Shown: positions 39,963 through 48,372 of the stretch, piece by piece
How positions within the stretch are numbered: position 1 is the first letter of the stretch
Layout: each line of letters starts with the position of its first letter
Source: CAVQWT01 sp963810815
GTDB taxonomy: Bacteria > Pseudomonadota > Gammaproteobacteria > Burkholderiales > Casimicrobiaceae
Assembly: GCA_963810815.1 (NCBI GenBank)
Contig: CAWEPB010000003.1
Span: 248,001 to 312,000, forward strand
Length of the DNA: 64,000 bases
Direction of reading: 5' to 3'
Made by a program: the position numbers and the translations under genes
The notes under the pieces: model-generated
What the model was told of the DNA's origin: nothing
The model's input: only the letters and a program-made list of their open reading frames with translations
Databases searched by the model: none

Positions 39963-41516
39963 ATGTCAGTTCGACGAATGTGCGCCTCGATCTTCGCCCT
40001 CCTGGCGTTCGCCATGTTCAGCTACGCGTCGCGGGCGACGGCCGGCCCGGTCAACATCGTCGAATTCCACCACGCGGCGTTCGACCACTACTTCATCACC
40101 GCCGATCCGGACGAGATCGGGAAGCTCGATTCCGGCGAGTTCACGGGTTGGCAGCGCACCGGCCTCTCGTTCAATGGCCTGGACGCGGGCGACACGTCGC
40201 CCGGCGTGCGACCGGTCTGTCGCTTCTACGGTCTCCCGAGCGCGGGGCTCGATTCGCATTTCCTTTCGGCGTCCGCAACCGAATGCGACGAGGTGAAGAC
40301 CAAGTTCCCGCTGGACTGGCTCTACGAATCCGGCAACGTGTTCGGGATCTACCTGCCCGACCTCACGTCCGGGCAATGCCCGGCCAACACGATCCCTGTC
40401 TATCGAAGCTGGAACGCCCGGTCGGATTCCAATCACCGCTACACGACGAGCGCGGCCGTCCACGATGCGATGGTCGCGCAGGGGTCCGTTGCCGAGGGCT
40501 ACGGACCGCCCCCGCGACCGGTCGCGATGTGCGCGCCGATCCCCGCCAATGCCGCGCCGCCGTCATGCGTGCTCTCGGCGAACAGGTCGACGGCGCAAAC
40601 CGGCGCGACGGTGGTTCTCACCGCGAACTGCAGCGGCAGTCCGACCGCATACTTCTGGACCGGTTGCACGAGCGCCGGCCCGCAGTGCGTGGCGACGAGT
40701 GCTGCGGCAGGCACCGTCACGTATACCGTGGTCGCCACCAACGCCTACGGCGCCAGCGCACCGTCCTCCGTGCAGGTCTCGTGGTTGCTGCCGCCACCAC
40801 CGCCCACCTGCACGATCGCGGTCACCGCGCAGAGCCGGACGCCGCTGGTCGGTTCGATGGCCGTGCTAGAGGCGTGGTGCGGCGGTGAGGTCACGGCCTA
40901 CCAGTGGACGAACTGCGCGAGCGGGACGCAGGTCTGCAAGGTCTGGGGCACCGCAGCCGGGCTGCAGACGTACCAGCTGGTCGCCGTCAATGCCGGCGGC
41001 AGCAGCATTCCCGTGACCGCCAGCGTGAACTGGACGGCGACGCCGCTCCCGCCGCCAGGGTTGTGCGCCCAGGAGCCGAGCCTGCTCTTCTCGGACGTCG
41101 GGAGCGAACACGAAACGGTGCACTCGGCCTACAGCGAGTCGCCGGCGTTCGCGTGGAACGGTGCGTGGGTCGTCCGGTTCACCGTGCCCGCGACGGCGCA
41201 CGAGGGGCAAACCGGCTTCGGGACGGCAGCCGAGTACGACGGCCCGCCGACGTTCCGCGAGTTGACGATCTCGGCCACCGCCTGCGACTTCCGGGCAACC
41301 GACCCGTCCGGCGTCAACGGTCCGATCGCCCACACCTACGGCACGACGCCGATCATCTATTTCGACATCAAGACTTCCACGCTTGGGTCGCTGGGCCTGG
41401 CCCCCGGTGGCGTCTATTACCTCAACATCCGCAACCGCTACGTCGACGGCACCGAATCCTGCCCGGCGACCCAGGCGCGCTGCGACGCGCTGGCGGCGGT
41501 GCGGCTGCCCCGTTGA
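39963..41516 (+). CDS. Secreted DUF5648 protein with two Ig-like repeats
   Basis: A 517-residue exported protein. A signal peptide (SVRRMCASIFALLAFAMFSY, cleavage after about residue 27) is followed by a DUF5648-type domain (about 30-190) with the paired motifs EFHHAAFDHYFITADPDEI and DSNHRYTTSAAVHDAMVAQG, seen in extracellular lectin-like proteins. Two homologous Ig/PKD-like repeats follow at about 200-274 and 280-357, each with a Cys pair, TAY-W and ending VSW or VNW. The C-terminal 150 residues (CAQEPSLLFSDVGSEHETVH onward) are unrecognised. ATG at 39963 has GGAG nine bases upstream. Surface or matrix role inferred; no anchor visible. Confidence 0.8.
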   Translation: MSVRRMCASIFALLAFAMFSYASRATAGPVNIVEFHHAAFDHYFITADPDEIGKLDSGEFTGWQRTGLSFNGLDAGDTSPGVRPVCRFYGLPSAGLDSHFLSASATECDEVKTKFPLDWLYESGNVFGIYLPDLTSGQCPANTIPVYRSWNARSDSNHRYTTSAAVHDAMVAQGSVAEGYGPPPRPVAMCAPIPANAAPPSCVLSANRSTAQTGATVVLTANCSGSPTAYFWTGCTSAGPQCVATSAAAGTVTYTVVATNAYGASAPSSVQVSWLLPPPPPTCTIAVTAQSRTPLVGSMAVLEAWCGGEVTAYQWTNCASGTQVCKVWGTAAGLQTYQLVAVNAGGSSIPVTASVNWTATPLPPPGLCAQEPSLLFSDVGSEHETVHSAYSESPAFAWNGAWVVRFTVPATAHEGQTGFGTAAEYDGPPTFRELTISATACDFRATDPSGVNGPIAHTYGTTPIIYFDIKTSTLGSLGLAPGGVYYLNIRNRYVDGTESCPATQARCDALAAVRLPR

Positions 41517-41622
41517 GCCCGTGCGGTCACGGTTGCCGTTTCGACGGCGGCACCGCCAAATCTGACTTCGACACATCGGGGGCTGGCGTCCGCGCCATGC
41601 GCACCCGTCCCGCGCTCGCGAC

Positions 41623-43161
41623 TTAAGCCTCGCCCCGGTCGAACCGGCGATAGGCAAGGGCCTCGGCGATGTCCGGCGCGCGAACCGTCGGCGCATCCGC
41701 GAGATCGGCGATCGTGCGGGCCACCTTGAGCACCCGGTGGCAGGCGCGCGCCGACAGCGACAGCCGGGCCATCGCCTGGGCGAGCAGCGCACGCGCGGGA
41801 TCGTCGGGTGCGCAGTGCCGCTCGACGTCGTTCGCGACGAGGGCCGCGTTCGCGCGTCCCTGCCGGCGCAGGGCCCGCCCGCGCGCCGCGGCCACCGCGG
41901 CACGCGCGTCGGCGGTGGTCGGACCGCCGCTGCCCCGGGGGTCGGGGCTGCCGGGCGCGCCGGCGAGCAGCGCCGACGCCTCGACGGCGGGGACGTCGAT
42001 CGCGAGATCGATCCGATCGAGCAGCGGTCCGGAAACCCGGGCCCGGTATCGGGCCACCTGATCGGACGAGCAGCGGCAGCGTCCGGACGCGTGCCCCAGC
42101 CAGCCGCAGGGACAGGGATTCATTGCCGCGACGAACTGGAAGCGCGCCGGGAAGCTGCTCTGGCGCGAGGCCCGTGAAATGTGAATGACGCCCGTTTCCA
42201 GCGGCTCGCGCAGCACTTCCAGCACCCGCCGGCTCCATTCGGGCAGTTCGTCCAGGAACAGGACGCCGTGATGTGCGAGCGAGATCTCGCCCGGCCTCGG
42301 ATGACCGCCCCCGCCCACGAGGGCCACCGCACTCGCGGTATGGTGCGGCGCGCGGAACGGGCGCCGGCCCCAGGCGTCAGCACGGAAGCGGCCGGCGAGC
42401 GACGCGACCGCAGCCACCTCCAGCGCTTCCTGCTCGTCGAGGGCCGGCAGCAGCGCCGGGAGCCGCTGCGCCAGCATCGACTTGCCCGTCCCGGGCGGTC
42501 CCACCAGCAACAGGCTGTGCGCGCCTGCGGCCGCAATAGTGAGCGCCCGCTTTGCCGCCGCCTGGCCGCGGACATCGGTCAGGTCGACCGGCGTCACGGG
42601 CGGGAGTTCTTCGGTGGTCGCGGCCGGCGCGACGGCGACGGGCAGCGGTCGCCGTCCGGTGAGGTGCGCGCAGACGGCAAGCAGTGACTCCGCGGGCAGC
42701 ACCCTGGCGCCGCGGACCAGCGCCGCCTCGGCGGCGCTCGCCGCGGGAAGCACGAACGCGCGTCCGTCGCGGCGCGCGGACAGCGCCATCGGCAGCGCGC
42801 CGCGGATCGGCCGCAACGAGCCGGTCAGCGCCAGTTCGCCGGCGAATTCGGTTTCGGCGAGGGGGGGTGCGGGCACCTGGCCGGTCGCCGCCAAGACGCC
42901 CAGTGCGATCGGCAGGTCGTAGCGCCCGGACTCCTTGGGCAGGTCCGCCGGCGCCAGGTTGACCGTCACCTTGCGGGCCGGGAAATCGAACCCCGCCGTG
43001 GCGAGCGCGGCGCGAACGCGGTCGCGCGCCTCGCGGACCTCGGTATCCGGCAATCCGACCAGGTTGAACGCCGGGAGTCCGCCGGCGAGGTGCACCTCGA
43101 CCGTTACCGGCGGGGCGTCGAGGCCGGCGAGACCCCGCGACAGGACCACGGCGATCGACAT
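41623..43161 (-). CDS. comM: ComM/YifB family Mg-chelatase-like AAA ATPase
   Basis: A 512-residue AAA+ protein. The N-terminal Lon-like domain (SIAVVLSRGLAGLDAPPVTV, NLAPADLPKESGRYDLPIAL) precedes the AAA module with Walker A VGPPGTGKSML (about residue 218), Walker B GVLFLDELPEW, and the family signature MNPCPCGWLGHASGRCRC with clustered Cys. ComM is a hexameric helicase that drives branch migration when DNA is integrated during natural transformation. Placed 110 bases after ubiK on the same strand; a GGCACCGG/CCGGTGCC hairpin (43180-43215) lies between them. Confidence 0.95.
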   Translation of the reverse strand: MSIAVVLSRGLAGLDAPPVTVEVHLAGGLPAFNLVGLPDTEVREARDRVRAALATAGFDFPARKVTVNLAPADLPKESGRYDLPIALGVLAATGQVPAPPLAETEFAGELALTGSLRPIRGALPMALSARRDGRAFVLPAASAAEAALVRGARVLPAESLLAVCAHLTGRRPLPVAVAPAATTEELPPVTPVDLTDVRGQAAAKRALTIAAAGAHSLLLVGPPGTGKSMLAQRLPALLPALDEQEALEVAAVASLAGRFRADAWGRRPFRAPHHTASAVALVGGGGHPRPGEISLAHHGVLFLDELPEWSRRVLEVLREPLETGVIHISRASRQSSFPARFQFVAAMNPCPCGWLGHASGRCRCSSDQVARYRARVSGPLLDRIDLAIDVPAVEASALLAGAPGSPDPRGSGGPTTADARAAVAAARGRALRRQGRANAALVANDVERHCAPDDPARALLAQAMARLSLSARACHRVLKVARTIADLADAPTVRAPDIAEALAYRRFDRGEA

Positions 43162-43271
43162 GGATTGGAGCCCCCGGGGGGCACCGGCGCGCGCGGGCAC
43201 CCGCGGCCCGGTGCCGGATGGGCAAGGCGCGGACCGGTCGGCGGGGACCGGCGCGCCCGCCGGCGCGGGGG

Positions 43272-43526
43272 TCAGGCGGCGCCGGTCGGCGGCGGGAACC
43301 GCGCCTCGAGCTCCGCGAGGCGGCGTTCGAGGGTGTCGAGCTTTTCGCGCGTCTTGAGCAGCACCTGCGCCTGGACGTCGAATTCGGCGCGCGGGACGAC
43401 GTCGAGGCGGGCGAGCCCGCTGGACAACATCGCCTTGACGTTCTTCTCGACGTCCTTCGCCGGGCTGTTGGCGATGGCCTGGCCGATCTTTGCGGCGAGT
43501 TCGTCGAAGGGCTTGGTGTTCAGCAT
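43272..43526 (-). CDS. ubiK: Ubiquinone biosynthesis accessory factor UbiK (YqiC/BMFP)
   Basis: An 84-residue helical protein with the family pattern FDELAAKIGQAIANSPAKDV, MLSSGLARLDVVPRAEFDVQ and the C-terminal coiled coil LDTLERRLAELEARF. UbiK forms a complex with UbiJ and supports aerobic ubiquinone synthesis in proteobacteria. ATG at 43526 follows AGGGAGA. Divergent from the sigma-54-driven porin operon. Confidence 0.93.
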   Translation of the reverse strand: MLNTKPFDELAAKIGQAIANSPAKDVEKNVKAMLSSGLARLDVVPRAEFDVQAQVLLKTREKLDTLERRLAELEARFPPPTGAA

Positions 43527-43657
43527 CGCGGTCTCCCTCGCGGACGAAGCGCCCGCAGTTCGGATGGATGCGGACGAGTCTAGCAAAGATGCCAAGGGTC
43601 CTGCCCTCGGCCGCATGGACGAGCCCGCCCCATCCGCGTGCGGCCTCGGGAATCGTC

Positions 43658-43672
43658 GCACCCAATCGGTGC
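43658..43672 (+). promoter_or_regulatory. NtrC-type enhancer site GCACC-N5-GGTGC
   Basis: GCACCCAATCGGTGC is a perfect dyad matching the NtrC consensus (GCACC/A, about five bases, T/GGTGC). It is centred about 82 bases before the -24 box of the sigma-54 promoter, a usual enhancer distance. The downstream operon encodes GlnK and AmtB, classic NtrC targets. Confidence 0.8.
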
Positions 43673-43746
43673 GTTCCGGGGTCCGATTGATTGCCGAGAC
43701 ACCTAAGAATTGTTGCAAGTCATTGATTATGAATATTTTGCTGCAG

Positions 43747-43762
43747 TGGCACACGACGTGCT
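43747..43762 (+). promoter_or_regulatory. Sigma-54 promoter of the porin-glnK-amtB operon
   Basis: TGGCAC-ACGAC-GTGCT matches the -24/-12 consensus TGGCAC-N5-TTGCW with one mismatch and correct spacing of the GG and GC pairs. Predicted start is about 43773, giving a leader of roughly 50 bases before the ATG at 43826. Confidence 0.85.
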
Positions 43763-43825
43763 GAAGAGTACCCGAAGTTCCGTTCCGAGCCACCGTTTCC
43801 GACAACCAAGCCAAAGGGAATCACC

Positions 43826-44644
43826 ATGACCAGCCTAAGCCGTCCGCGTCTGCTTGCTGCAACGCTTGCCGCGTCCGCCCTGATCTCCGGCGCCGCCGTC
43901 GCCCAGACCGCCGCGCCCGCTGCCGCTCCGGCACCCGCCGCCGCGCCGGCGCCGGAGCCGGACTTCACGTGGGCCGGGAACGTGGGCATCTTCAGCCAGT
44001 ACATCTTCCGCGGCGTTTCGCAGACCAACGAGAAGCCGGCGCTGCAGGGCGGCTTCGACCTCGGACACAAGTCCGGCTTGTACGCCGGCGTCTGGGGTTC
44101 GAACGTCTCGTGGATCTCGGACAGCGTCCCCGACGCGTCGGCGAGCCTCGAGCTCGATCTCTACGGCGGCTACAAGTTCGCGCTGCCGGCCGATTTCACC
44201 GGCGACGTCGGCGTCCTCTACTACTGGTACCCCGGCAGCTACCCGTCCGGGATGGTCAAGCCGAACACGACCGAACTCTACGGGGCGCTCACCTGGCAGT
44301 TCCTGACCGTCAAGTACAGCTACAGCCTGGGCGACACCTTCGGCTTCGACACCTCGTCCGGCAGCGACTACATCGAGCTCAACGCCGCCTACGACGTCAT
44401 CGACAAGGTCAACGACACCATCGGCAAGGTCACGCTGGAAGGCCACGTCGGTCACCAGCGCTTCAAGGGCTTCGGCGACTTCAACTACACCGACTGGAAG
44501 GTCGGCGCGTCGACCGACGTTCTGGGTACGACCGTCGGCATCTTCGTGACCGGCACCGATGCCGAGGAGTCGCTGTACACGAACCGCTACGGCAAGAACA
44601 TCGCGGACACGCAGTTCGTCGGCTACATCAAGAAGACGTTCTGA
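43826..44644 (+). CDS. TorF-family putative outer-membrane porin
   Basis: A 272-residue outer-membrane beta-barrel protein. A signal peptide ends near ALISGAAVAQ (about residue 27), followed by an Ala/Pro linker (28-44), then barrel strands with GNVGIFSQYIFRGVSQTNEK, the family signature, ASLELDLYGGYKFAL and the closing ADTQFVGYIKKTF with a terminal Phe as expected for BAM recognition. The family is widespread but its solute is unknown. Being first in an NtrC/sigma-54 operon with glnK and amtB suggests it admits a nitrogen source across the outer membrane. That link is inference. Confidence 0.85.
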   Translation: MTSLSRPRLLAATLAASALISGAAVAQTAAPAAAPAPAAAPAPEPDFTWAGNVGIFSQYIFRGVSQTNEKPALQGGFDLGHKSGLYAGVWGSNVSWISDSVPDASASLELDLYGGYKFALPADFTGDVGVLYYWYPGSYPSGMVKPNTTELYGALTWQFLTVKYSYSLGDTFGFDTSSGSDYIELNAAYDVIDKVNDTIGKVTLEGHVGHQRFKGFGDFNYTDWKVGASTDVLGTTVGIFVTGTDAEESLYTNRYGKNIADTQFVGYIKKTF

Positions 44645-44678
44645 CACCGCGCCACGAACGCTCAACCGCGAGGACTCC

Positions 44679-45017
44679 ATGAAATTCGTCACCGCCATCA
44701 TCAAGCCGTTCAAGCTCGACGAGGTCCGCGAGGCCCTGTCGGCGATCGGCGTCCAGGGGATCACCGTCACGGAGGTCAAGGGATTCGGCCGCCAGAAGGG
44801 GCACACCGAGCTCTACCGGGGCGCCGAGTACGTGGTCGACTTCCTGCCCAAGGTCAAGATCGAGGCCGCGATCAGCTCGGACCTCCTCGATCGAGTGATC
44901 GAGGCGATCGAGAAAGCCGCCAATACCGGCAAGATCGGCGACGGCAAGATCTTCGTCTTCGATCTCGAACAGGTCGTTCGCATCCGCACCGGCGAAACCG
45001 GCGCGGAAGCGCTGTAA
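44679..45017 (+). CDS. glnK: Nitrogen regulatory protein P-II (GlnK)
   Basis: A 112-residue PII signal protein. Tyr51 in ELYRGAEYVVDFLPK is the uridylylation site on the T-loop; the B-loop GKIGDGKIFVF (about 82-92) binds ATP/ADP and 2-oxoglutarate. GlnK plugs AmtB when nitrogen is ample and reports nitrogen status to NtrB/NtrC and GlnE. ATG at 44679 follows GAGGACTCC. Placed 34 bases after the porin and 11 bases before amtB, as a three-gene operon. Confidence 0.97.
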   Translation: MKFVTAIIKPFKLDEVREALSAIGVQGITVTEVKGFGRQKGHTELYRGAEYVVDFLPKVKIEAAISSDLLDRVIEAIEKAANTGKIGDGKIFVFDLEQVVRIRTGETGAEAL

Positions 45018-45028
45018 GGGGAACCCTC

Positions 45029-46537
45029 ATGAAGAAATTTCTCGTAATTCTCGCGGCGCTGGGGCTGGTCGGCCTCGCGGCGCCGTCGTTCGCGCAGGAC
45101 AAGGCGCCGGAGGCCGCGGCACCTGCTGCGGTCGCCCCGGCGACCGCAGCGCCCGCCACCGCCGCGCCCGCCGCGGCGGAGCCTGCCGCGGCGGCGGCCA
45201 CGCCGGCACCCACCCCGAACAAGGGTGACGTCGCGTGGATGCTGACCTGCACGGCGCTGGTGCTGCTGATGAGCCTGCCCGGGCTGGCCCTGTTCTACGG
45301 CGGCATGGTGCGCTCGAAGAACATGCTGTCGGTGCTGATGCAGGTGTTCGTCGTGTTCTCGCTGATCACCGTGCTGTGGTGCGTCTACGGCTACAGCGTG
45401 GCGTTCACCGAGGGCAACGCGTACTTCGGCGGCCTCGATCGGCTGTTCCTGTCCGGCACCTTCGACGCCGCCAAGGGCGAGTTCGCGATGGGCGCGACGT
45501 TCTCGAAGAACACGCCGATCCCGGAGCTGCTGTTCGTGGCATTCCAGGCGACGTTCGCGGCGATCACGGTCTGCCTGATCCTCGGCGCATTCGCCGAACG
45601 GATCAAGTTCTCGGCGGTGCTGCTGTTCGCCGTGCTCTGGTTCACGTTCTCGTACCTGCCGATCGCGCACATGGTCTGGTTCTGGCCCGGCCCGGACGCG
45701 TACACGGCGGCCAACCTCGTCGATGCCAACAACGCCAAGGCCGGCCTGCTCTGGCAATGGGGCGCGCTCGACTTCGCGGGCGGCACCGTCGTCCACATCA
45801 ATGCCGGTGTCGCCGGCCTGGTGGGTGCGTACGTGCTCGGCAAGCGGATCGGCTTCGGCAAGGAAGCGATGGCGCCGCACAACCTGCCGATGACCATGAT
45901 CGGCGCGTCGCTGCTGTGGTTCGGCTGGTTCGGCTTCAACGCGGGATCCGCGCTCGAGGCGAACAACGCGGCGGTGCTGGCGTTCATCAACACGTTCCTG
46001 GCCACGGCCTGCGCCGTGATGACGTGGACGATCGGTGAATGGGTGATCAAGGGCAAGCCGTCGATGCTGGGCGCCGCTTCGGGTGCGGTCGCCGGACTCG
46101 TCGCGATCACCCCGGCCGCCGGCAACGTCGGCATCCCCGGCGCGTTCGTCATCGGCGCGCTGGCCGGCATCGTCTGCCTCTGGGGCGTCAACGGCCTCAA
46201 GCGGATGCTGAAGGTCGACGACTCGCTCGACGTCTTCGGCGTGCACGCGGTCGGCGGCATCCTGGGCGCGCTCCTCACCGGCATCTTCGTGTCGCCGGAC
46301 CTGGGCGGCCCGGGCCTCGTCACCGACTGGGTCACCGGCAAGACCGGCTTCCCCGGCTACGCGGACCAGCTGCTGATCCAGGCGAAGGCCGTCGGAGTCA
46401 CCGTGGTGTGGACCGCGGTGGTGGCCTACGTCAGCTTCAAGATCGTCGACCTGGTCGTCGGCCTGCGCGTCCCCGAAGAGGAAGAGCGCGAGGGTCTCGA
46501 CATCAGTGCGCACGGCGAGTCGGCCTACCGCATCTGA
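45029..46537 (+). CDS. amtB: Ammonium transporter AmtB
   Basis: A 502-residue inner-membrane ammonium channel. A cleavable signal (KKFLVILAALGLVGLAAPSF) is followed by a long Ala/Pro-rich periplasmic lead (about 23-60), then eleven helices. Key residues: the LALFYGGMVRSKNML segment; the pore His pair, at about 255 in GGTVVHINAG and about 404 in FGVHAVGGI; and DFAGGTVVHI. The C-terminal tail (VPEEEEREGLDISAHGESAY) holds the GlnK-contact sequence. Ends near two hairpins, the second with a T-run. Confidence 0.97.
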   Translation: MKKFLVILAALGLVGLAAPSFAQDKAPEAAAPAAVAPATAAPATAAPAAAEPAAAAATPAPTPNKGDVAWMLTCTALVLLMSLPGLALFYGGMVRSKNMLSVLMQVFVVFSLITVLWCVYGYSVAFTEGNAYFGGLDRLFLSGTFDAAKGEFAMGATFSKNTPIPELLFVAFQATFAAITVCLILGAFAERIKFSAVLLFAVLWFTFSYLPIAHMVWFWPGPDAYTAANLVDANNAKAGLLWQWGALDFAGGTVVHINAGVAGLVGAYVLGKRIGFGKEAMAPHNLPMTMIGASLLWFGWFGFNAGSALEANNAAVLAFINTFLATACAVMTWTIGEWVIKGKPSMLGAASGAVAGLVAITPAAGNVGIPGAFVIGALAGIVCLWGVNGLKRMLKVDDSLDVFGVHAVGGILGALLTGIFVSPDLGGPGLVTDWVTGKTGFPGYADQLLIQAKAVGVTVVWTAVVAYVSFKIVDLVVGLRVPEEEEREGLDISAHGESAYRI

Positions 46538-46557
46538 CGTCCGGCTTGCAACGGTTT

Positions 46558-46588
46558 GTGCCGTCCGGGTGCGACGCCCGGGCGGCAC
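46558..46588 (+). other. Strong hairpin just after amtB
   Basis: GTGCCGTCCGGG pairs with CCCGGGCGGCAC (one G-T pair) across a seven-base loop, 20 bases past the amtB stop. No T-run follows. It may protect the 3' end or aid termination before the clear terminator at 46643-46674. Confidence 0.55.
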
Positions 46589-46642
46589 GAAGCGAGGGCC
46601 CTCCCCCTCGTGCAGTGCTGCAGTTTCTCCTCAGTGGCTATT

Positions 46643-46674
46643 CGGGGCGCGACCCAATCGCGCCCCGTTTTTTT
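46643..46674 (+). terminator. Intrinsic terminator of the porin-glnK-amtB operon
   Basis: GGGGCGCGA (46644-46652) pairs perfectly with TCGCGCCCC (46658-46666) across a five-base loop, followed by GTTTTTTT. The 46538-46970 gap holds this, the preceding hairpin and the opposing terminator, and no gene I can support. Confidence 0.92.
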
Positions 46675-46925
46675 CCGGCCGCGTCCGCGTTGCGCCGGGA
46701 TCCGCGTCGCGGACCGCTACCGGGCGAACTCGTTCCTGCCGCGATCGCCGCCACGATCTCCCCTGGCGAGCTGGCCACGATGATCTCGGTCGACGGGTGC
46801 CGGCTGCTCGCCCGCCGGAACCGGTGAAGGAACGGGCGGAGGCACGCAGCGGCCGGGCGCCTGTCCGACGTCGCACCCAGGCGCTCCGTGCGACACCGAC
46901 TCGCGCCGATCCACGCCCGCCAATG

Positions 46926-46954
46926 AAAAACCCCCGCCCGGACGGGCGGGGGTT
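46926..46954 (-). terminator. Intrinsic terminator after the DUF1501 gene
   Basis: On the minus strand CCCCCGCCCG-TCC-GGGCGGGGG is followed by TTTTTC, about 17 bases past the stop at 46971. It ends the DUF1800-DUF1501 transcript. Confidence 0.9.
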
Positions 46955-46970
46955 CCGGGAGCGCGGCCGA

Positions 46971-48371
46971 TCAGACGAAGCCGAGGTTGGCGGTCGGAAA
47001 CCGGTAGAGGTTCGGGAAGATCTGCGCGATGTCGGCCGGTACGACGCCGAACCAGCTCGCCATCGTGGCGGCGTACTGTTCCATCGACGTCGTCGGAATC
47101 CAGCGACCTTCGCTGCTGGTGTCGTCCGGTCCCGCGAGCGCGAGGTTCGGGAAGGCACCGTAGAGCTTGCCGCCCTGGACCGCGCCGCCCAGCACGAAGT
47201 GATGGCCACCCCAGGCGTGATCGGTGCCGGTGCCGTTGGGCTTGAACGTGCGGTTGAAATCCGACATCGTGAACTGGGTGACCTTGTCGGCGATGTTGAG
47301 GCCGACCGTCGCCTGGTAGAACGCCGCCATCGCCTGCGACACCTGCGCCAGGTTGGTCGCCATGCCGGTCATCTGACCGGAGTGGGTGTCCCAGCCGCCG
47401 ATCGAGACGAAGAAGATCTCGCGGCTGTGGCCGAACGTCGCCCGGTCGCGGATGACCCGGGCCACGGCGCGCAGCTGCGTGGCGAGCCCGCTGTTGACGC
47501 CGGTGAACGCATTGGCGATCGCGGTGCCGTCCGCGCTGTTGATCGTCGGATTGAGCTTGGTGCTGGCATCGCGTGCGCCGAGCATCGTCCGCTGCGCCGC
47601 CTGCGTCATCTGGTTGGCGTCGAGCGCTCCCAGCAGGATGGATCGTGCCGCGGCGCGCTCGTAGGCCACGCTGCCGGGCAGCGCCGTCGTGCTGTCGCCG
47701 GTGAAGCCGAAGTTGCCCGCCGTCGGCAGCGCGAGCATCTTCGAGTACGTACCGTTGCCGAAGGTCTGCGAACCCGAGAACGACATCGCCATCGGCGTCG
47801 CCTGCGGCGAGTTCATCCAGGCGACCTTGTCGGCGACGCGTCCGGCCCAGCCGGTGACGCCCGTCAGCGAGGCCTGCGAGATCGTCGTCATGAACTGCTG
47901 CTGCTGGTCGCTGTGCGAGAACAGCTGCTGCGGCGCCTTCCCCGTGCGGTTGCGGTAGGTCGTGCGCGTCAGCGGCTCGACCAGCGTGCCGACGTTCGAG
48001 ACCACCGCCAGGCGGTTCTGCGCGAACAGCGCCTGCATCTGCGTCATGCTGGGGTGCAGGCCGTAGCGGACACCGCCGGTGTTGGTCGGCGCGATCTGCA
48101 GCATCGAACCGGCGCCGGTCTGGGGGATGTTGAGCCCCGTCGCCGGACTGCGCACGGTGTTGTAGGCCGTGTACCCGTCGAAAGGCAGCAGCACGTGGTT
48201 CGAGTCGTAGCCTCCGAACAGGAAGATGCAGACGAGCGCCTTGTAGTCGGTGGCCTGCGCCGACGCGGCCGACAGCCCGATCTTGTCGAGGCTGGCGGCG
48301 ACGGAGAGCGCCGAGAACGCACCGGCCTGTTGGAGGAAGCGGCGGCGGGAGAAGACGAGCGGTCCGGTCAT
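46971..48371 (-). CDS. DUF1501 family Tat-exported protein
   Basis: A 466-residue protein with a Tat signal (FSRRRFLQQAGAFSALSVAA) and an alkaline-phosphatase-like DUF1501 fold: VCIFLFGGYDSNHVLLPFDG, SHSDQQQQFMTT, FFVSIGGWDTHSGQ, FTMSDFNRTFKPNG and DHAWGGHHFVLGGAV, whose Asp/His residues could bind metal. The family is sulfatase/phosphatase related, but no activity is established. It starts one base after the stop of the DUF1800 gene upstream; the two families are paired in many bacteria and likely act together outside the cytoplasm. Confidence 0.9.
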   Translation of the reverse strand: MTGPLVFSRRRFLQQAGAFSALSVAASLDKIGLSAASAQATDYKALVCIFLFGGYDSNHVLLPFDGYTAYNTVRSPATGLNIPQTGAGSMLQIAPTNTGGVRYGLHPSMTQMQALFAQNRLAVVSNVGTLVEPLTRTTYRNRTGKAPQQLFSHSDQQQQFMTTISQASLTGVTGWAGRVADKVAWMNSPQATPMAMSFSGSQTFGNGTYSKMLALPTAGNFGFTGDSTTALPGSVAYERAAARSILLGALDANQMTQAAQRTMLGARDASTKLNPTINSADGTAIANAFTGVNSGLATQLRAVARVIRDRATFGHSREIFFVSIGGWDTHSGQMTGMATNLAQVSQAMAAFYQATVGLNIADKVTQFTMSDFNRTFKPNGTGTDHAWGGHHFVLGGAVQGGKLYGAFPNLALAGPDDTSSEGRWIPTTSMEQYAATMASWFGVVPADIAQIFPNLYRFPTANLGFV

Positions 48372-48372
48372 G

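Noticed and set aside
43180..43215. GGCACCGG/CCGGTGCC hairpin between ubiK and comM as a terminator
   Set aside because: No T-run follows on either strand, so termination is not supported; mentioned only as a hairpin in the comM entry.
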